Source: Plecoglossus altivelis | Lineage: Eukaryota > Chordata > Actinopteri > Osmeriformes > Plecoglossidae | Direction of reading: 5' to 3' | NCBI GenBank assembly: GCA_036571765.1 | Contig: BROE01000012.1 | Coordinates: forward strand, 13,234,758 to 13,298,757 | DNA: 64,000 bases | Part shown: in pieces, positions 35,832-48,217 of the stretch | How the letters are laid out: each line of letters opens with the position of its first letter | How positions within the stretch are numbered: position 1 is the stretch's first letter | Position numbers and translations under genes: made by a program | The notes under the pieces: model-generated | Told to the model about the DNA's origin: nothing | The model's input: only the letters and a program-made list of their open reading frames with translations | Database searches by the model: none

Positions 35832-38506
35832 CTAGGTCTTCTTCCTCTTCAGGCGCGAGTCGTAGGCTCCTGTAGTATTCTGCTGTTCCAATTCCTTGAT
35901 TCTCTGACGCAGGGACTCAATCTCCCTGTTCTTCTCCTCCTGGAGGAAATGCAGCTTCTGCAGACGCAAACATCTGACTAATCCGAGGTCTCGCACCTGC
36001 ACTCAGACCAGTAATACAGCAAGACAACAAAGAGATAAAAAAAGTAGGGCACACGCACGTGTATTACAGAGGGATGAGGAGGTGGATCTTACCCGTTTGA
36101 AGATGTTCTGTGCTTGCAGGCCAGAGCCTTGAGGATGATACTGGCTACTCTGAGATGTGTTCTGAACCCGGGACATCTTAGCTCCAAACTATCAGATTCA
36201 GATTCAAACTATCAGATTCAGATTCAAACTATCAAATTCAGATTCAGATTCAAACTATCAGATTCAGATTCAAACTATCAGATTCAGATTCAAACTATCA
36301 GATTCATCTGTGAGTCAAACCTATGCTCTGACTCAGACACATTTCTGTACATTCTCATCCCTATGCATCGCAGTGCTTACTAGTGCTATACTGCTAATAT
36401 TATCAGTGCCATACTGCCAATATCACTGCAACAGAGGTCAGTGGTTTCATAGATTAGGGCCTATAGAAGTGGTATCAATTGACAAATATCCTTACGAACA
36501 CATCCTACCTCATGAAATGTAACTCTGAAATTGTAGCATGTTGGGTTTATATGTCCATATACAACTATGAATTTCAGGTGTTGATTTTCACATAGGTTTC
36601 CAAGTCTCTCTGTCTTCCACAGCATGATGTCCTTACAGCATGCTGTCCTTACCATTGTGGATATACAGGGTATGTCCATGTAAACCCATCCAGATATACG
36701 CTGTCTGATTGACTGTAAACATATCCTGCTCAGCTCAACCTGTAAGATTTACCTCCATTTGCAGTTTTAGTATTTCACTCTGCCTTTCCCGCTCCTTGTT
36801 TCTGAGCGTCAGCCTCATGTCCGCCACCTCACCCTCCTTCCTCTCCAGAAGCTCTCTCACCTCTGTCTCTTTAGCCTCCACTGTCCACCAAAACACGACG
36901 TTCAAACACTGCAGTCACACTCTAATGAAAGCAGGGAGGTTTCTACATCCTTGTCTACATTGTCCATCAATTCTATCTATGAATAGATGGCACTTATTTC
37001 TAAGTCACATTTTTAAAACAGCTTGTGTTGGCCATATTTTACGTGTCATCATATGTCACACAGCTGTACGGCATTTGGCTGCAGAGGTTCAACTCCCTTT
37101 TTTTCTCCTTTGTTATGACAGTTCAATGCCCCCCCTCCCATCATGAGAGACGGCCCTGACTGTGTCTGGTATTACACAGGTGCTCACATTTGCTGCGCGT
37201 CTCATTGCGAACGCTCTCCACCTCGCTCCCCCACTGCTGTCGCACAGCCTCCAGCTCCCTCTGGTGAGCCTCTGCCGCCACTCTCCTCTCCCCCGCCAGT
37301 CTCCTCGCCTCAGCCTCACGCTCCTGTTCCCCCCACACAGCCACCAGGGGGACAGTCACGTCAACTCCTCAACAACCTTCCAACGAGCATGCGTGTTGAC
37401 AGCCTGGTTAAAGAAGAGCCAGCAGACATGCAAAACAGCGACAACAAAAGGAAACGGCGAGGAAATAAGAGCCGGGCAAGTCTGTCCTGCTGCTGTCCTC
37501 ACCTCCACTGTTCCCTCAAGCTGCCTGTTCAGCTCTGTCAGTCTGCTTGTCAGCTCGTCCTTCTCCGCTGCAAAAAAAAACAAAACCATTTTAGTGTCCC
37601 ACCTGAAAAGAACTCTAATAAATCCACAATGGTAAGGACAGCGTGTCCTTATAGCATGCTGTGGAAGACAGACAGACTTTGAAACCGATGTGAAAATCAA
37701 CACCTGAAATTCATAGTTGTATTGGTTACAGAGTGAAAATAGTGCTTCTTTTGAGTGCTACTTAAAGGTTTGAAAAAAGGAAGGGAGGGAGGAGGAAGGA
37801 AGGAAGGAAGGAAGGAAGGAAGGAAGGAAGGAAGGTGAGCACTACCTCTGAGGTTACACTGCTGCTGTACAGTCTTCTGAAGTCCCCTGACTGTGTCAAG
37901 CATCCCATCTCTCTCTGAAACAGTAACACATCATAACTATAACATTCAATAGGCCTACATAAATAGTTCCCTACTTTCTTTGGTCTGAAAGTTAATGTCA
38001 AGAAAAAAAGAAACAAATGTTTGTTTGTATTTGTTGTAAATGCAACAATTTACCAATTGAGAGAAACATAGAGCCTATATAAGTTTTCTTCAATAAACCC
38101 ATTCTATAAGTCTACTACTTTGAAAAGAATGAACTCTAACATTAACTTAATAAAAACAGGTTAGTACAAATGACATGTTGCATTAACAGATAGCCTACCT
38201 CTTAAAGCCATCTCAGCAGATCACTCACCTTCAATCAAAAACACTTCTTTGGTTTTTACGAATTTTAGAATTCTATCAGCCTCTTCTAGTTTTATTTCTA
38301 GGATGTTGTTCCTACCCTTGAGTTCTGTAACTGTCTATTTAACAAAAAAACGTACAATACATGATTCATCCAGGTAAATCTCTCAAGACCCGACTGTGAA
38401 TAAACAGCGTTAGCTACATTCATGTAAACAACCTTACCTGTTCAAGTTGAGTGAAACTGTCAATAAGATTGTCAAGATTGACTGGTGTACATTTGTTAAT
38501 CTCCAT
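35832..38506 (-). CDS. ccdc152: Coiled-coil domain-containing protein 152
   Basis: Predicted long coiled-coil protein of poorly known function. Eight exons (minus): 38,438-38,506, 38,229-38,334, 37,846-37,914, 37,503-37,567, 37,188-37,323, 36,753-36,880, 36,093-36,176 and 35,832-35,957. All are GT-AG and all phases fit, giving 260 residues (human about 254). The start MEINKCTPVNLDNLIDSFTQ parallels the human N-terminus (...VNLDKLINDFSQ). GRNNILEIKLEEA, VRGLQKTVQ, SEILKLQ and KLHFLQEEKNREIESLR also match human CCDC152 segments. The C-terminus is basic (LKRKKT), as in human. Heptad-rich Glu/Arg/Leu sequence covers most of the protein. Its place between nim1k and ghrb matches the mammalian gene order. 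The acceptor of the seventh exon has a weak pyrimidine tract. Confidence 0.93.
36185..36306. repeat. 20-bp minisatellite in a ccdc152 intron
   Basis: About six copies of AAACTATCAGATTCAGATTC, ending about 9 bp from the acceptor of the seventh coding exon. Confidence 0.92.
37777..37835. repeat. (GGAA)n microsatellite in a ccdc152 intron
   Basis: About ten GGAA units next to the donor of the third coding exon. GGAA arrays are potential ETS-factor binding platforms. Confidence 0.9.
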
Positions 38507-38999
38507 TGTAACGGTTTTTTAAAATAAAAGAAAAAAACTTATATCGGTGTATCTACAAGTAAGTTTACGATTAGCATTACAACTAGTCAACTAATTGCAG
38601 TGTTTTAGGCCGTAACGGCGGGAGAAGGGATGCGCGAGTCACTCGTCAGTTGTCGCACGTGCTTCGCCAGTGACACCTGCAGGCCGAGCAGGCGAGACGG
38701 TGCGGAGGAGTTTGTCCAAAGGATCGCGGGGCGAAACGGTGACGGTCGATTATTGAGACGTTTCCCTTCTCCAACACAACTGGTTCAATTTGAATAGGTC
38801 GTTTTCAAACTCGACAGAATCCTTCCGTTTTTCCTTGTCAATCTGTTTGAGAAACTTCGGGTGGATCACCTTTCCTATATTGTACAGTACATCACAGGCT
38901 GTACAATACAGATGTATTTAGAAATGGACACTATTATTGTTTTCTATAAACATATACTCATTAGCACAAATCCACGCTTGCTGGTCAGTGTACAATATT
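38507..38999. promoter_or_regulatory. Likely ccdc152 5' region
   Basis: CpG-containing sequence (38,600-38,760) just upstream of the ccdc152 start codon on the minus strand. No TATA box is obvious. The assignment rests on position only. Confidence 0.35.
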
Positions 39000-39921
39000 C
39001 AGTGTTGCCAACACTTAATATAAGTAAATGTCTCCAAGTGAAAAAAGCTAAGAATGTTCTTTTTCACCTAATTCTGGGTCTGCATGATATCAGTTTATGT
39101 AGGCACCTTCACTGTCTGACAGGAAGATAAACACACACCTTTCAGGTCTTTTCAGGAACAGATCGAATTGTTTTCCTTCAGAAACTTTGGAAATCGGAGA
39201 GCATGTGTGCCATTTAAACCGTTCAGACAGGAGAACAATCTGAATGGGCTGTGTCTGGATTCACAAAGTTATATGGTTACATTTCTGTGTATTCACTAAG
39301 TCTAAATAACAACTTAAACCTGCGTGACTATGATCTTGTATTATCTGTATATGTTGATCTCGTGATGTGTATATCTTGCATGAAAGGAACCCCATAATAT
39401 ACCCATGAAAGGAGATTGACTTCCCACTGTGTGCGTTTACATCAAGGGTTTCAAGTCAGTTGCTGAATGAGTCAAGAATTGAATGCGTAGAGTCCATAAG
39501 ATACTAAGTTTTGATGATGGGAATTCTCATGGAATACAAATACAACTTATAAAAAAGAATCAGCAATTTAATCGTACAACTTGGTGAATCCAGACACAGC
39601 TAGTTTTCAACTTCCCTTTGAGATAGTTCTCCCGGTCTGAACTGTTTAAATGACACACACGCTCTCAGATTTCCAAAGTTGCTGAAGGAAAACAATCAGG
39701 TCTCTTCCTGAAAAGACTTGAAAGGTGTCTGTGTTTATCCTTCTGTTCTTTCAGACAGAAAACTCGCTTACATAAGCTGATATCACGCAAGCGCAGATTT
39801 ATGTGAAAAAGAACATTCTCAGATGTGTCTACTTGGATTCTGCTGCAGTACATGTAAGTGCCACACTATGTTTACATTCCCTTCAAATAGTCAACTACAA
39901 TTAATTGAGTCGGCAACACTG
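39000..39921. mobile_element. hAT-like non-autonomous foldback element
   Basis: The ends are inverted repeats: CAGTGTTGCCAACACTTA on the left and, read inward, CAGTGTTGCCGACTCAAT on the right. Arms of about 320 bp (to about 39,320 and from about 39,560) are inverted copies of roughly 80% similarity. Shared landmarks are GAATGTTCTTTTTCAC, GATATCAG, TGTTTTCCTTCAG and GTGTCTGGATTCAC. No transposase frame is present. CAGTG ends suggest the hAT superfamily, but a clear 8-bp target duplication is not visible (ACAATATT versus ATTATTTT), so the family is uncertain. Confidence 0.65.
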
Positions 39922-40380
39922 ATTATTTTATTAATTTATTAGTGTGTGTTTCATTTGCATTGATGGCTATACTTGGTTGGCTTACATAAAAACGTAAAGA
40001 ACTGCAGTCTGAGGTTAACATCAAACTAGCACATATTAACTGTGTCTTCATGTTTTATGAAACTTCAAATCTGTGGAGGGTAACCAAGGTGCACCAAGGG
40101 ATTCCTTTGATCCTCCCACGCATTAGAGTCTGATTACCAAGAAGTTACAGGAGATCATTTTTGGTCGACTCAACTCAGCCTGCTGTGAGACAAACACATA
40201 CATTAAAGAGGAAGTGTTTTAGAAAACCAACTTTGAACAGTTTCATCGTCTGGTTTTAAAACGTCTGGCCTTCAACCTTTTAAAGGATTAACTATTTGAC
40301 AGACAGTTTACATTTAACAGATGAAGCGGATTTTCTTAATCTCCTCAGGTTTATGTCTGATCTAAACGACGAGGAACCAA

Positions 40381-41801
40381 ATGGCAGAGCGTCTGGTGTG
40401 TCTGCTATTCATGCAGGCTATAGGTAATATTCTTTTAATAGACATTTTTATGTGTCCCCTGTGAATGTGTTGCGTAACCCAATGAAGCCCCTTCTAAGAG
40501 TTGTTTAGGAACACAGCTCAGTGCCAGTAGAATGCGAGTTTACTGGACAGGCCCATTACTTGCCAGCCAATTAGGTTCCAGTAATTCTTTTCTAACCAAT
40601 CAACCTCAATGAGGCTAGCACTCCTCCTTGGCTCAGTCTGCAAAACTTCTGTCAATCTTCCTTGAGCTTGTGTATCAGTAGTGCTGTTCCTTGTATTTGA
40701 ATTTTGTTTACAGCATACTGTTACCTACCGCAGCTTTAAGTGTTTATTACATTTTTATACTGAACACACGCGGCTGTTTACAAGTTGTCTTGTTTACCTC
40801 GGTTTCCTGTTTGGTCACCACCACACCAACTCCAGGGGTGGATGGGGAGGTGTGTCTGGCTGCAGAGCCAAACACCTGCTCTGGCAGAGTGGAGTTCTTC
40901 TATCAGAGCCAATGGGGGAACTGTGGGATCTACAAGATGCTCAGGTGGTGTGTAGACAGCTGGGCTGTGGCCTTGCCCTGTCTGCTTCCAGCAGTGCCAG
41001 CTTTGGCCAGGGCAGTGGGCCCATCTGGCTGGACGATGTCAGATGCTTAAGGTCAGAGGTCACCCTTGCACGGTGTCCCCACCTGCCCTTCGCTGACCAC
41101 AACTGTAATCACCGTGGAGACGCTGGAATTGTCTGTGACGGTCAGTTTGTCTGGTGCATATTATTTCCATTTTATTTCATGATTTATTATTTTCCCTGCA
41201 TTCATTAAAATCAGTCATTTATGCATGCATTCATTTGATTGAAAGATGTGATTATGTATTCAGTAATTTATTGATTATTTCAATTTTCATTAATTCATCC
41301 ATTGGTTCATTTGTTTTTAAGAGGTTTCCAACTTCAAAGCTATTGCTCCCACTACAACTATAAACACCACCCCTCCAACCACAACCACATCCTCCCGACT
41401 CACCACAACCACCACCCCTCAAACCACACCCACATCCTCCAGACCCACCACAACCACCTCCCCTCCAACTACAACCTCCACTCCTACTACCAGATCCACC
41501 AGCTCCAGACCCAACACAACCACCACCCTCAAACCACAACATCACCCCTCCTACGACAACCACCACTACTCTAACCACAACCACCAACCCTCCAACCACA
41601 ACCACTTCCAGACCCACCACAACCCCCACCCAGGTCAGGTTCAGTAGAGAGGTGACCCAAACCCTCTGCACATTTCGTCTACAGCCTGAACATGTAACAT
41701 ACAATAAATGCCCTTCTGGGCTAACCAGCCTTGTGACGTGTCAGCCTTTATGTTCTACTAGCCACAGCTGTTACTGTTACCATCCTAAAACAATACACTG
41801 A
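40381..41801 (+). pseudogene. SRCR-domain gene with frame breaks
   Basis: Scavenger receptor cysteine-rich protein of the CD163/DMBT1 kind. Exon 1, 40,381-40,423, encodes a short hydrophobic start (MAERLVCLLFMQAIG). Exon 2, 40,836-41,140, is one SRCR domain: CSGRVEFFYQSQWG in one frame, then ELWDLQDAQVVCRQLGCG, GQGSGPIWLDDVRC and GDAGIVCD in another. About 13 nt that normally encode the TVCDD segment, with its second cysteine, are missing at about 40,920, which breaks the frame. Exon 3 from 41,322 is a Thr/Pro-rich mucin-like stalk that shifts frame again near 41,530-41,541 and stays open to a stop at 41,799-41,801. An AATAAA lies at 41,702. Either a decaying gene or an assembly with two indels; the exon phases are otherwise good. 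Confidence 0.7.
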
Positions 41802-43290
41802 TACGTCCATTTTGTAAGCCATCTAGACTTTATACTTGTAAAATGAAATAAAGAACTTTATGTAACGCGTAACTATTTATTCATCAATCCGTGTTTTTCC
41901 CCCAGCTTTAGTCATAACTGCTGTTAACAACAATGCTTGCGGTCTGATTTTTTTTAATGAACTCATTGTTAATATTCAAAACGGCTTTGTCTTTAAAGGT
42001 AGATCGACAAGAATGAACTTATGCATTTTTATACCACATTCCTAACCACAATTGTTCGCTTTGTGTCTGAAAAATTTAAAAGTCTTATCAGCTATGCAAC
42101 TGTGACCTGGTTTGTTTTTACGATATCTGATTACTAAACTGGTTTCGCCCATTATGTATTTAAGTTCAGGTACTTAAAGACCTTAATCAATAGACTCATC
42201 ACATTTTTACAGAACCGTTGCTGTTTGGTCTGCTCTATTGCGAACACTACTCGTTGACTTCAAATCATAGTCTTACTTGTGCTATTTTCCAGTTCAGTAT
42301 TCGGTTCCAGTTCCCAGAAGTTGTGGTTGTCTTTTATGGTCTTACTATGAATGGACTACTAAATGGAGACTCACATTTACTGATAGGCTTGTCACGGGGC
42401 GCATTCTCAGCCCAGAGCCAAAATAACAAAACAAGCATCAATTACATGACTATATTTCACAGACAAAAGATGATATTATCTGACATTTATTTGGCTATTT
42501 ACCATTATGACTTGCGGTGTAAACGTAATATGATGCTTAATTACTTGCGCCCATGTCCAGTTAAACTACTGAAGCTTGTGTGTGAAACTGCGGTGACGGG
42601 AATGATTTATTTGATTAAACTTCTTGCAAATGACCAGTAGAGGGAGACACGCTTCCAGCTATTTGACTACAACTCCCACGAAAGCCAGTGACAACCACCT
42701 ACCTTAAATTGGTTGCGCAAACAACCTCTTACTGTGATTCAAACACGATTAAAGTACTGATTTGTTTACCTGGTTGGACAAACATGCCATTAAATATGTA
42801 ACAATTACTGGTACCTATACATGACACGTACCTGTACATCAGAAGACGTGTCTGTAGAGTAGCCTCTTGGTTTTCAAACTCTTGGCTCATCCAGTTAGTG
42901 ATTCTCACACTCCTGCCCTTGAGCTACAAAATAAATATTCTATTTCGATCAAATATTCTCTTTCTATAAAATATGAACAAGAACGTCTGAATTCTGGTGA
43001 ATCTCCCTAGCCCGGCAGTGTCTATTTAGTGTTATGAGTCAAGTCTACCCCGTTTGTTCAAGATAAACTATATTAGCGATAAACTAAAAATCGGAATTTC
43101 ATCTCCAGTAAAGCCGCCAGTGTCCTTATCGCAGGCCAATACATTATTAGTCACCAGAAAGTATAACGCATTAACTGTCCAATCTATACTTACCATCCAG
43201 AGCGATGTTGTGTCCCATCGATTCATTGATCTAGCCCTAAAATTATTTACTTTTACTTTGCATGAATAGCATTTTGTTTGCATGAAAGCT
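41802..43290. other. AT-rich gene-free sequence
   Basis: No exon recognised. A 140-codon open frame at 42,218-42,640 has no splice or family support. A CTCF-like motif is listed separately. Confidence 0.5.
42633..42646 (+). promoter_or_regulatory. CTCF-like motif, plus orientation
   Basis: ACCAGTAGAGGGAG fits the CTCF core CCASYAGRKGGCR apart from its last positions. Motif match only. Confidence 0.35.
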
Positions 43291-43291
43291 G

Positions 43292-44092
43292 TTTATTTGG
43301 AAAAGTAATATATTGTACGATACACAAGAATGAAAATTAAAACAATGTAATCATTCTGAGTTGGTGAAAATAAGTAGTAAGTTCTCAATAGATGTCATGT
43401 TAAGAGTAAGAATGTTAATACTTCACAATACACAACAACCGACTACATGTTTCCTTTCAAAAGACTGTATATCCATTTCAATAAATGATATGAACCGATT
43501 ACCTCAAGGAAAATATGAAAATATGATATATAAACGCGTTTTTTAAAGGAGAGCCTGTGAGTCTGAGGCAATACTGCGTGGATAAAATGTTTTGGAATGA
43601 AACTTCATTAAGCCCCACGATTGAATCCTCAGAACATAGTAAGGTCGTCTTTCTATAATCTGATCCACAAATTCGATCGCAATCTTTGCTGGTATAATTG
43701 TAAACAACATCAGAAACACTAACAAAGTAATAGGCATCCTTCCAGTAGAAAACTTGTGTCTTTATCCAGTTTAATTTGGTCAAATTCAGTTATGTTTTAG
43801 ACGGCCAGGTTCAGCGAAAATGTCACTGAATGACAGTTCTGGTAACGTCCCCATCTTCAGTCTCGCTTGGTGACCTCTTGAATCCAGGAGTTCAGGAAAC
43901 TCCAGGATTGACTGCTTTGTTCCCTTCAAACTAAACTCCAATCCTGGAACTGCAGTCACTGAGCAGTCACTTGCTGAGGTAAGAATGGGGCAGAGGTCAA
44001 GGGAGGACATCCACAGACTCACTCCGGAGAAATACGATATCTTGCACCCTGGCACCGAATTTTCATGCCAAAAACTATTGACAGGGATAGAA
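43292..44092 (-). other. Likely 3'UTR of ghrb
   Basis: Sequence after the ghrb stop codon. An AATAAA on the minus strand (TTTATT at 43,292-43,297) is a plausible end signal. Confidence 0.45.
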
Positions 44093-47000
44093 TTACGGTG
44101 TAATGTTACCCAATAGTTCAGGGGTCAGATAGCCTTCTGGCGTTGGCATGGGCTTGGTTTGGATTGGCTGGGAGGCAGCTAGGGGGCGGGGTTGCAGGAT
44201 AAGGCTGTTCTGAGTGTCAACTCCCTCCACTCTTGTGTAAACAGAGGGGGTCGGTGCAGGGATGGCGGGGGTAGCAGGCAAAACAGGGGGGATCTCTGCC
44301 TCGAGATAGGGGCTGTGCAGACAGCTATATTCCTCCCTCGCTAGAGCCTCACTGGATTCCGACTCCTTGGAACTCAATTTCCCAGCATCCAACTCTGAAG
44401 TGTAGCCATGCCTGTCAGGATTCACCACAAGCAGCTGAAACTCTTTCCTCGCCTTCTTCTTCTTCTTTTGCTCTTCCTTCTCATCCTCTACTTCCAAGTT
44501 TTGCTCCAGGGTCTCTTCTACCTGTTTCTGCTCTTCTGGTGCCAGGACCACCTCCCCACACGGCCTCACTTCACTGACCTGGGCGTAGAGGTCTTCTCTG
44601 CCTGGGACGGCCCAGGGGAACCAGGATGTGGCGGGGACCAGGGAGGGGGAGCTGGGCTCAGTCGTGGCCGGGTCAGGGTGCTCCAAGCTGGGGCTGGTGT
44701 TGGAGGGTGGGGGGTGGAAGGACGAGGCGTCCTGGTCGGGCAGGTCGGGGTCACAGCAGCTGGCGCGGCCCGAGTCGTCATCCCTGAAGCCGATGGAGAG
44801 AGGCTGGCAGTCTGAGGGCGGCGAGCGGTCCACCAGACACTCTGTGTCGAGGTTGGTGATGCGGTCGTTAGGGTCCTCAATATCCAGCTCAATGAACTCC
44901 ACCCAGGGGTCATCACTGTACAGCTCGGGCCTCAGATCAGGGTGGCCCCCCAAGATGGAGGTCAGTTCAGCCAGTTTGCCTTTCTATGGAAGGGGAAAGA
45001 GGACACCCCAAGTTGTTTTGGACTGACAAACTACACATAGTCCATGAAATACCCTGGTCAAACTGTACTGGAAATGGCTGTTTCGATAGACGAGGTGAAA
45101 TTTTCAAAAGAAGAATCTCAACTTTGTACAAGTTTAAACTGTTCTACAGGTTGTGAAGGAAAAAACTAACTTTACACGACACCATATTATCTCTAAGAGA
45201 TTAGGAAAAACTTTGCACTGTACCTTTAAGAGCTCCGGATCGATCCCTCTGATTTTCGGGCCAGGAACCGGAGGCAGGAGAACGATCATCAATCTGGGGG
45301 GAGATAAGAAAAGCTACTGCTTGATAGTGTCACACAAACACACACAGTATCCGCACAGTGCCACGCACCGTGACTGATGTGTTTTTGCGAAGACAATTAG
45401 GTTCATAAGTGCCATGAAAACACATTTAGCCTCTAGTGTAAGGAAGCGGAAATGCAGCTCTCTTACTTTTGTTGCTGCGAGACAATGACCAGCATCAAGA
45501 TGGCCACTAGAAACAGAGAGGCAAATACAAGCAGGATGGCGATAGGGAACCTCGACTCTGGAAGAACGTGACAGAAATACAAACGTGTCAGCACAATATG
45601 ATGACAGGCATATTGAAAATCCTTCAGGTTTCTATTAAAGAATAGGTTCTCTACGCAACCGTTTTTCTACAAGGTTAATCCTCTCGCTGCTCTATCCGTA
45701 CCTTCCGCCGGAACGCGTATGAAAATGGAGTCGCTGAATTCTCCAAAGTTTCTTGACGCTTGCATCTTGCATCTCACCCGGATTTCGTAGTCCACGTTGG
45801 TCTTCAGGCCAAACAGTGAACTCTGCGTTTCCTTATCTAGGTCCCCCTGAGGTGAACAGTACACATACCAAGGTTTCAGACTCACTCCAAACAGTCCCCA
45901 GACAGCAGAGGGAGAACATCGCCTCAGCCCTACATTAGCGCTACACTGTGATAAACAGCAGCATTCTTTGAGGTATGCCTGGTCCACGCTATTATCTTTG
46001 GCCTGGTGTTTTTGACTGACCCCTGCCCTGCATGTTTGAGATGTTTCCCTCTTCGAAAATGCCTGATTCAAATGAATGAGTCGCTCTCAGGCCTTGGCTG
46101 AGCTTGATAACAACACGTTCGTTTGAAGCAGGTGGAAGGGGGAAGGCTCGAAACCATGCAGGGCAAGAGGTTCTAAGGACCAGGATGGCGAAAGACTCAC
46201 ACACACGCACACACACACGCACACACACACTACCCTCTCACACACATGCACACACACACTACCCTCTCACACACACACTCCCCCCTCTCTCACACACACA
46301 CTCCACCCTCTCTCACACACACACTCCACACACAAAAGCCACCCTCACAAACACACACACCCTCACACTCCACCCTCACACACACACCCTCACACTCCAC
46401 CCTCACACACACACCCTCACACTCCACCCTCTCACACACACACACACACACACTCACTCACTCACTCACTCACCGCCTTCCACAGCGAAGCGTTGACCTC
46501 CCTGTGATGCAGTTCGTACTGCAGCTTCATCCAGCCCATCACGACATCTGCTGAGGGAGGCGGGGCCCACTTCACCAGGGCGTCAAAGTGGGTTCCTGTC
46601 AGTCCCACATTCAGCAGCGTCCAGTTCAGGCCCACCGGAGGATCTGGGTGCACTGGGAAGGGTTCGAACAAACCCAAATTTATTTCTGCATCGCTTTTGA
46701 TACTGGCGTCTGCTATATGAATAAAATATCAGTTCTTTGACCCCTTTCTTTGACCAGCAGTGCCACAGGAGATCAGTCAGATACCTACAGTACTGTATAA
46801 CTGTAGAACCCACGTGAAACGGTATTTGCATATGAGAGCAGAACTCAGCTGTGTCGCATGTGATTCCTGCAAACTGATCACTTACATGCACGCTGTGAAC
46901 GTGCAAATCCACGTAATTGTTTGAGCCTGCACTTCAGCTGTTATGTTGTTTTTCCCCCCTCGCACTGGTCTATGTTAGCGCTGCACTGTAGCTAATCTAC

Positions 47001-48176
47001 TGTTATTGTTCACAGTGCCTGGTCGTTGAGGTGTGATTACTTTGCATTGTGCCTGGTAAACACAGACCAGGCGCTGGACGCTAACCGCCGAAATACGTCA
47101 CGTGTTTGGTATGATGATGCGTAGCACGATGCTGTGAAGTGTCACCTATGGAATTAGATTCGGGCTTAGATTCACCTATATCTTCCACGCTGAGGAGGAG
47201 CTCATCGTAGAAGTCTTCTGGATCTCGTGAGCACAGCCGGAGGATGTAGGGGATCCAGACTGACGTGTGTTCCTCGCTGAAGTAGCACTCGTCGCGTGCG
47301 TCTGAGCTGTAGTCTGGACATTCGCGCCACACTTTAGGAAACGCGCTACAGAGACAGCAGGATAAGCTATTCTTAGACATGCATTTCAACCTTTCATACG
47401 GGGGAAATTGTTGTTTTTGTGAGGTGACAGTCGATTCATTGACATGTGGCGTGTCTTTTTCTCGTACTTTTTTTTCATGTACACCATGCGAAGGTCCCCC
47501 AGCTCCGAGAAGTTCTGGAATGTTCCGACATTCCATTTGCAACGGAAAGTCTCCATATTCCGAGAGATGCAGGCCCTGAAATTAGGGCGTATTTGGGCGA
47601 GATCTGAAAGGAGAAAGAGTGAGAGTGAGTGAACTTTCACTTCCATATTAAACGTCTTCGTTCTAGGAAGCATATCGGCGCTAGGTTTATCTAAGCCTTT
47701 TGCATTGGGCAGTGTTGAAAGGCATTCCTTTCAGTTGAAGGGGCGAACACGCTCACAGCCGCCGTTTCCTGGAAGCATCGCCTCTAAAACTGCCTGCGTG
47801 AGCAAAGGTTACTGTGGAGCTTTAGTGGAAACACTTTCTGTTATGTGTCCTCCGAACTAAACTATTTACAAGTCCCCCCACCCACCCAGAGATAAATGCA
47901 CTACATAACACTGAGTACTGGAAAATTTGTTACATTAATTCAAATCAGTTTTTTTTTATGACTACACAACAGTCACTACAAGGCGGTTATTAAACTCATA
48001 AACTGATCCCTTTAAGTAAATGGGTTTCACCCAGGACTACGCATAACATTCTCTTGAGTCAACATTACAGTCTGTTCTTAAAGGAGGCACTCGTACCCAT
48101 ATTAACACAAGGGATAATCTGACAGACAGCGACATCGATGCCTCAGATGAATAACAACACATCAGTATACATAGAG

Positions 48177-48217
<41 letters not shown>

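Noticed and set aside
36709..37682. Plus-strand frames of 145-179 codons
   Set aside because: Antisense to ccdc152 exons.
42218..42640. 140-codon plus-strand frame
   Set aside because: AT-rich, no family resemblance, no splice or promoter support.
44408..44815. Plus-strand frame across the ghrb cytoplasmic exon
   Set aside because: Antisense shadow of ghrb exon 44,093-44,983, where the reading frame is well supported.
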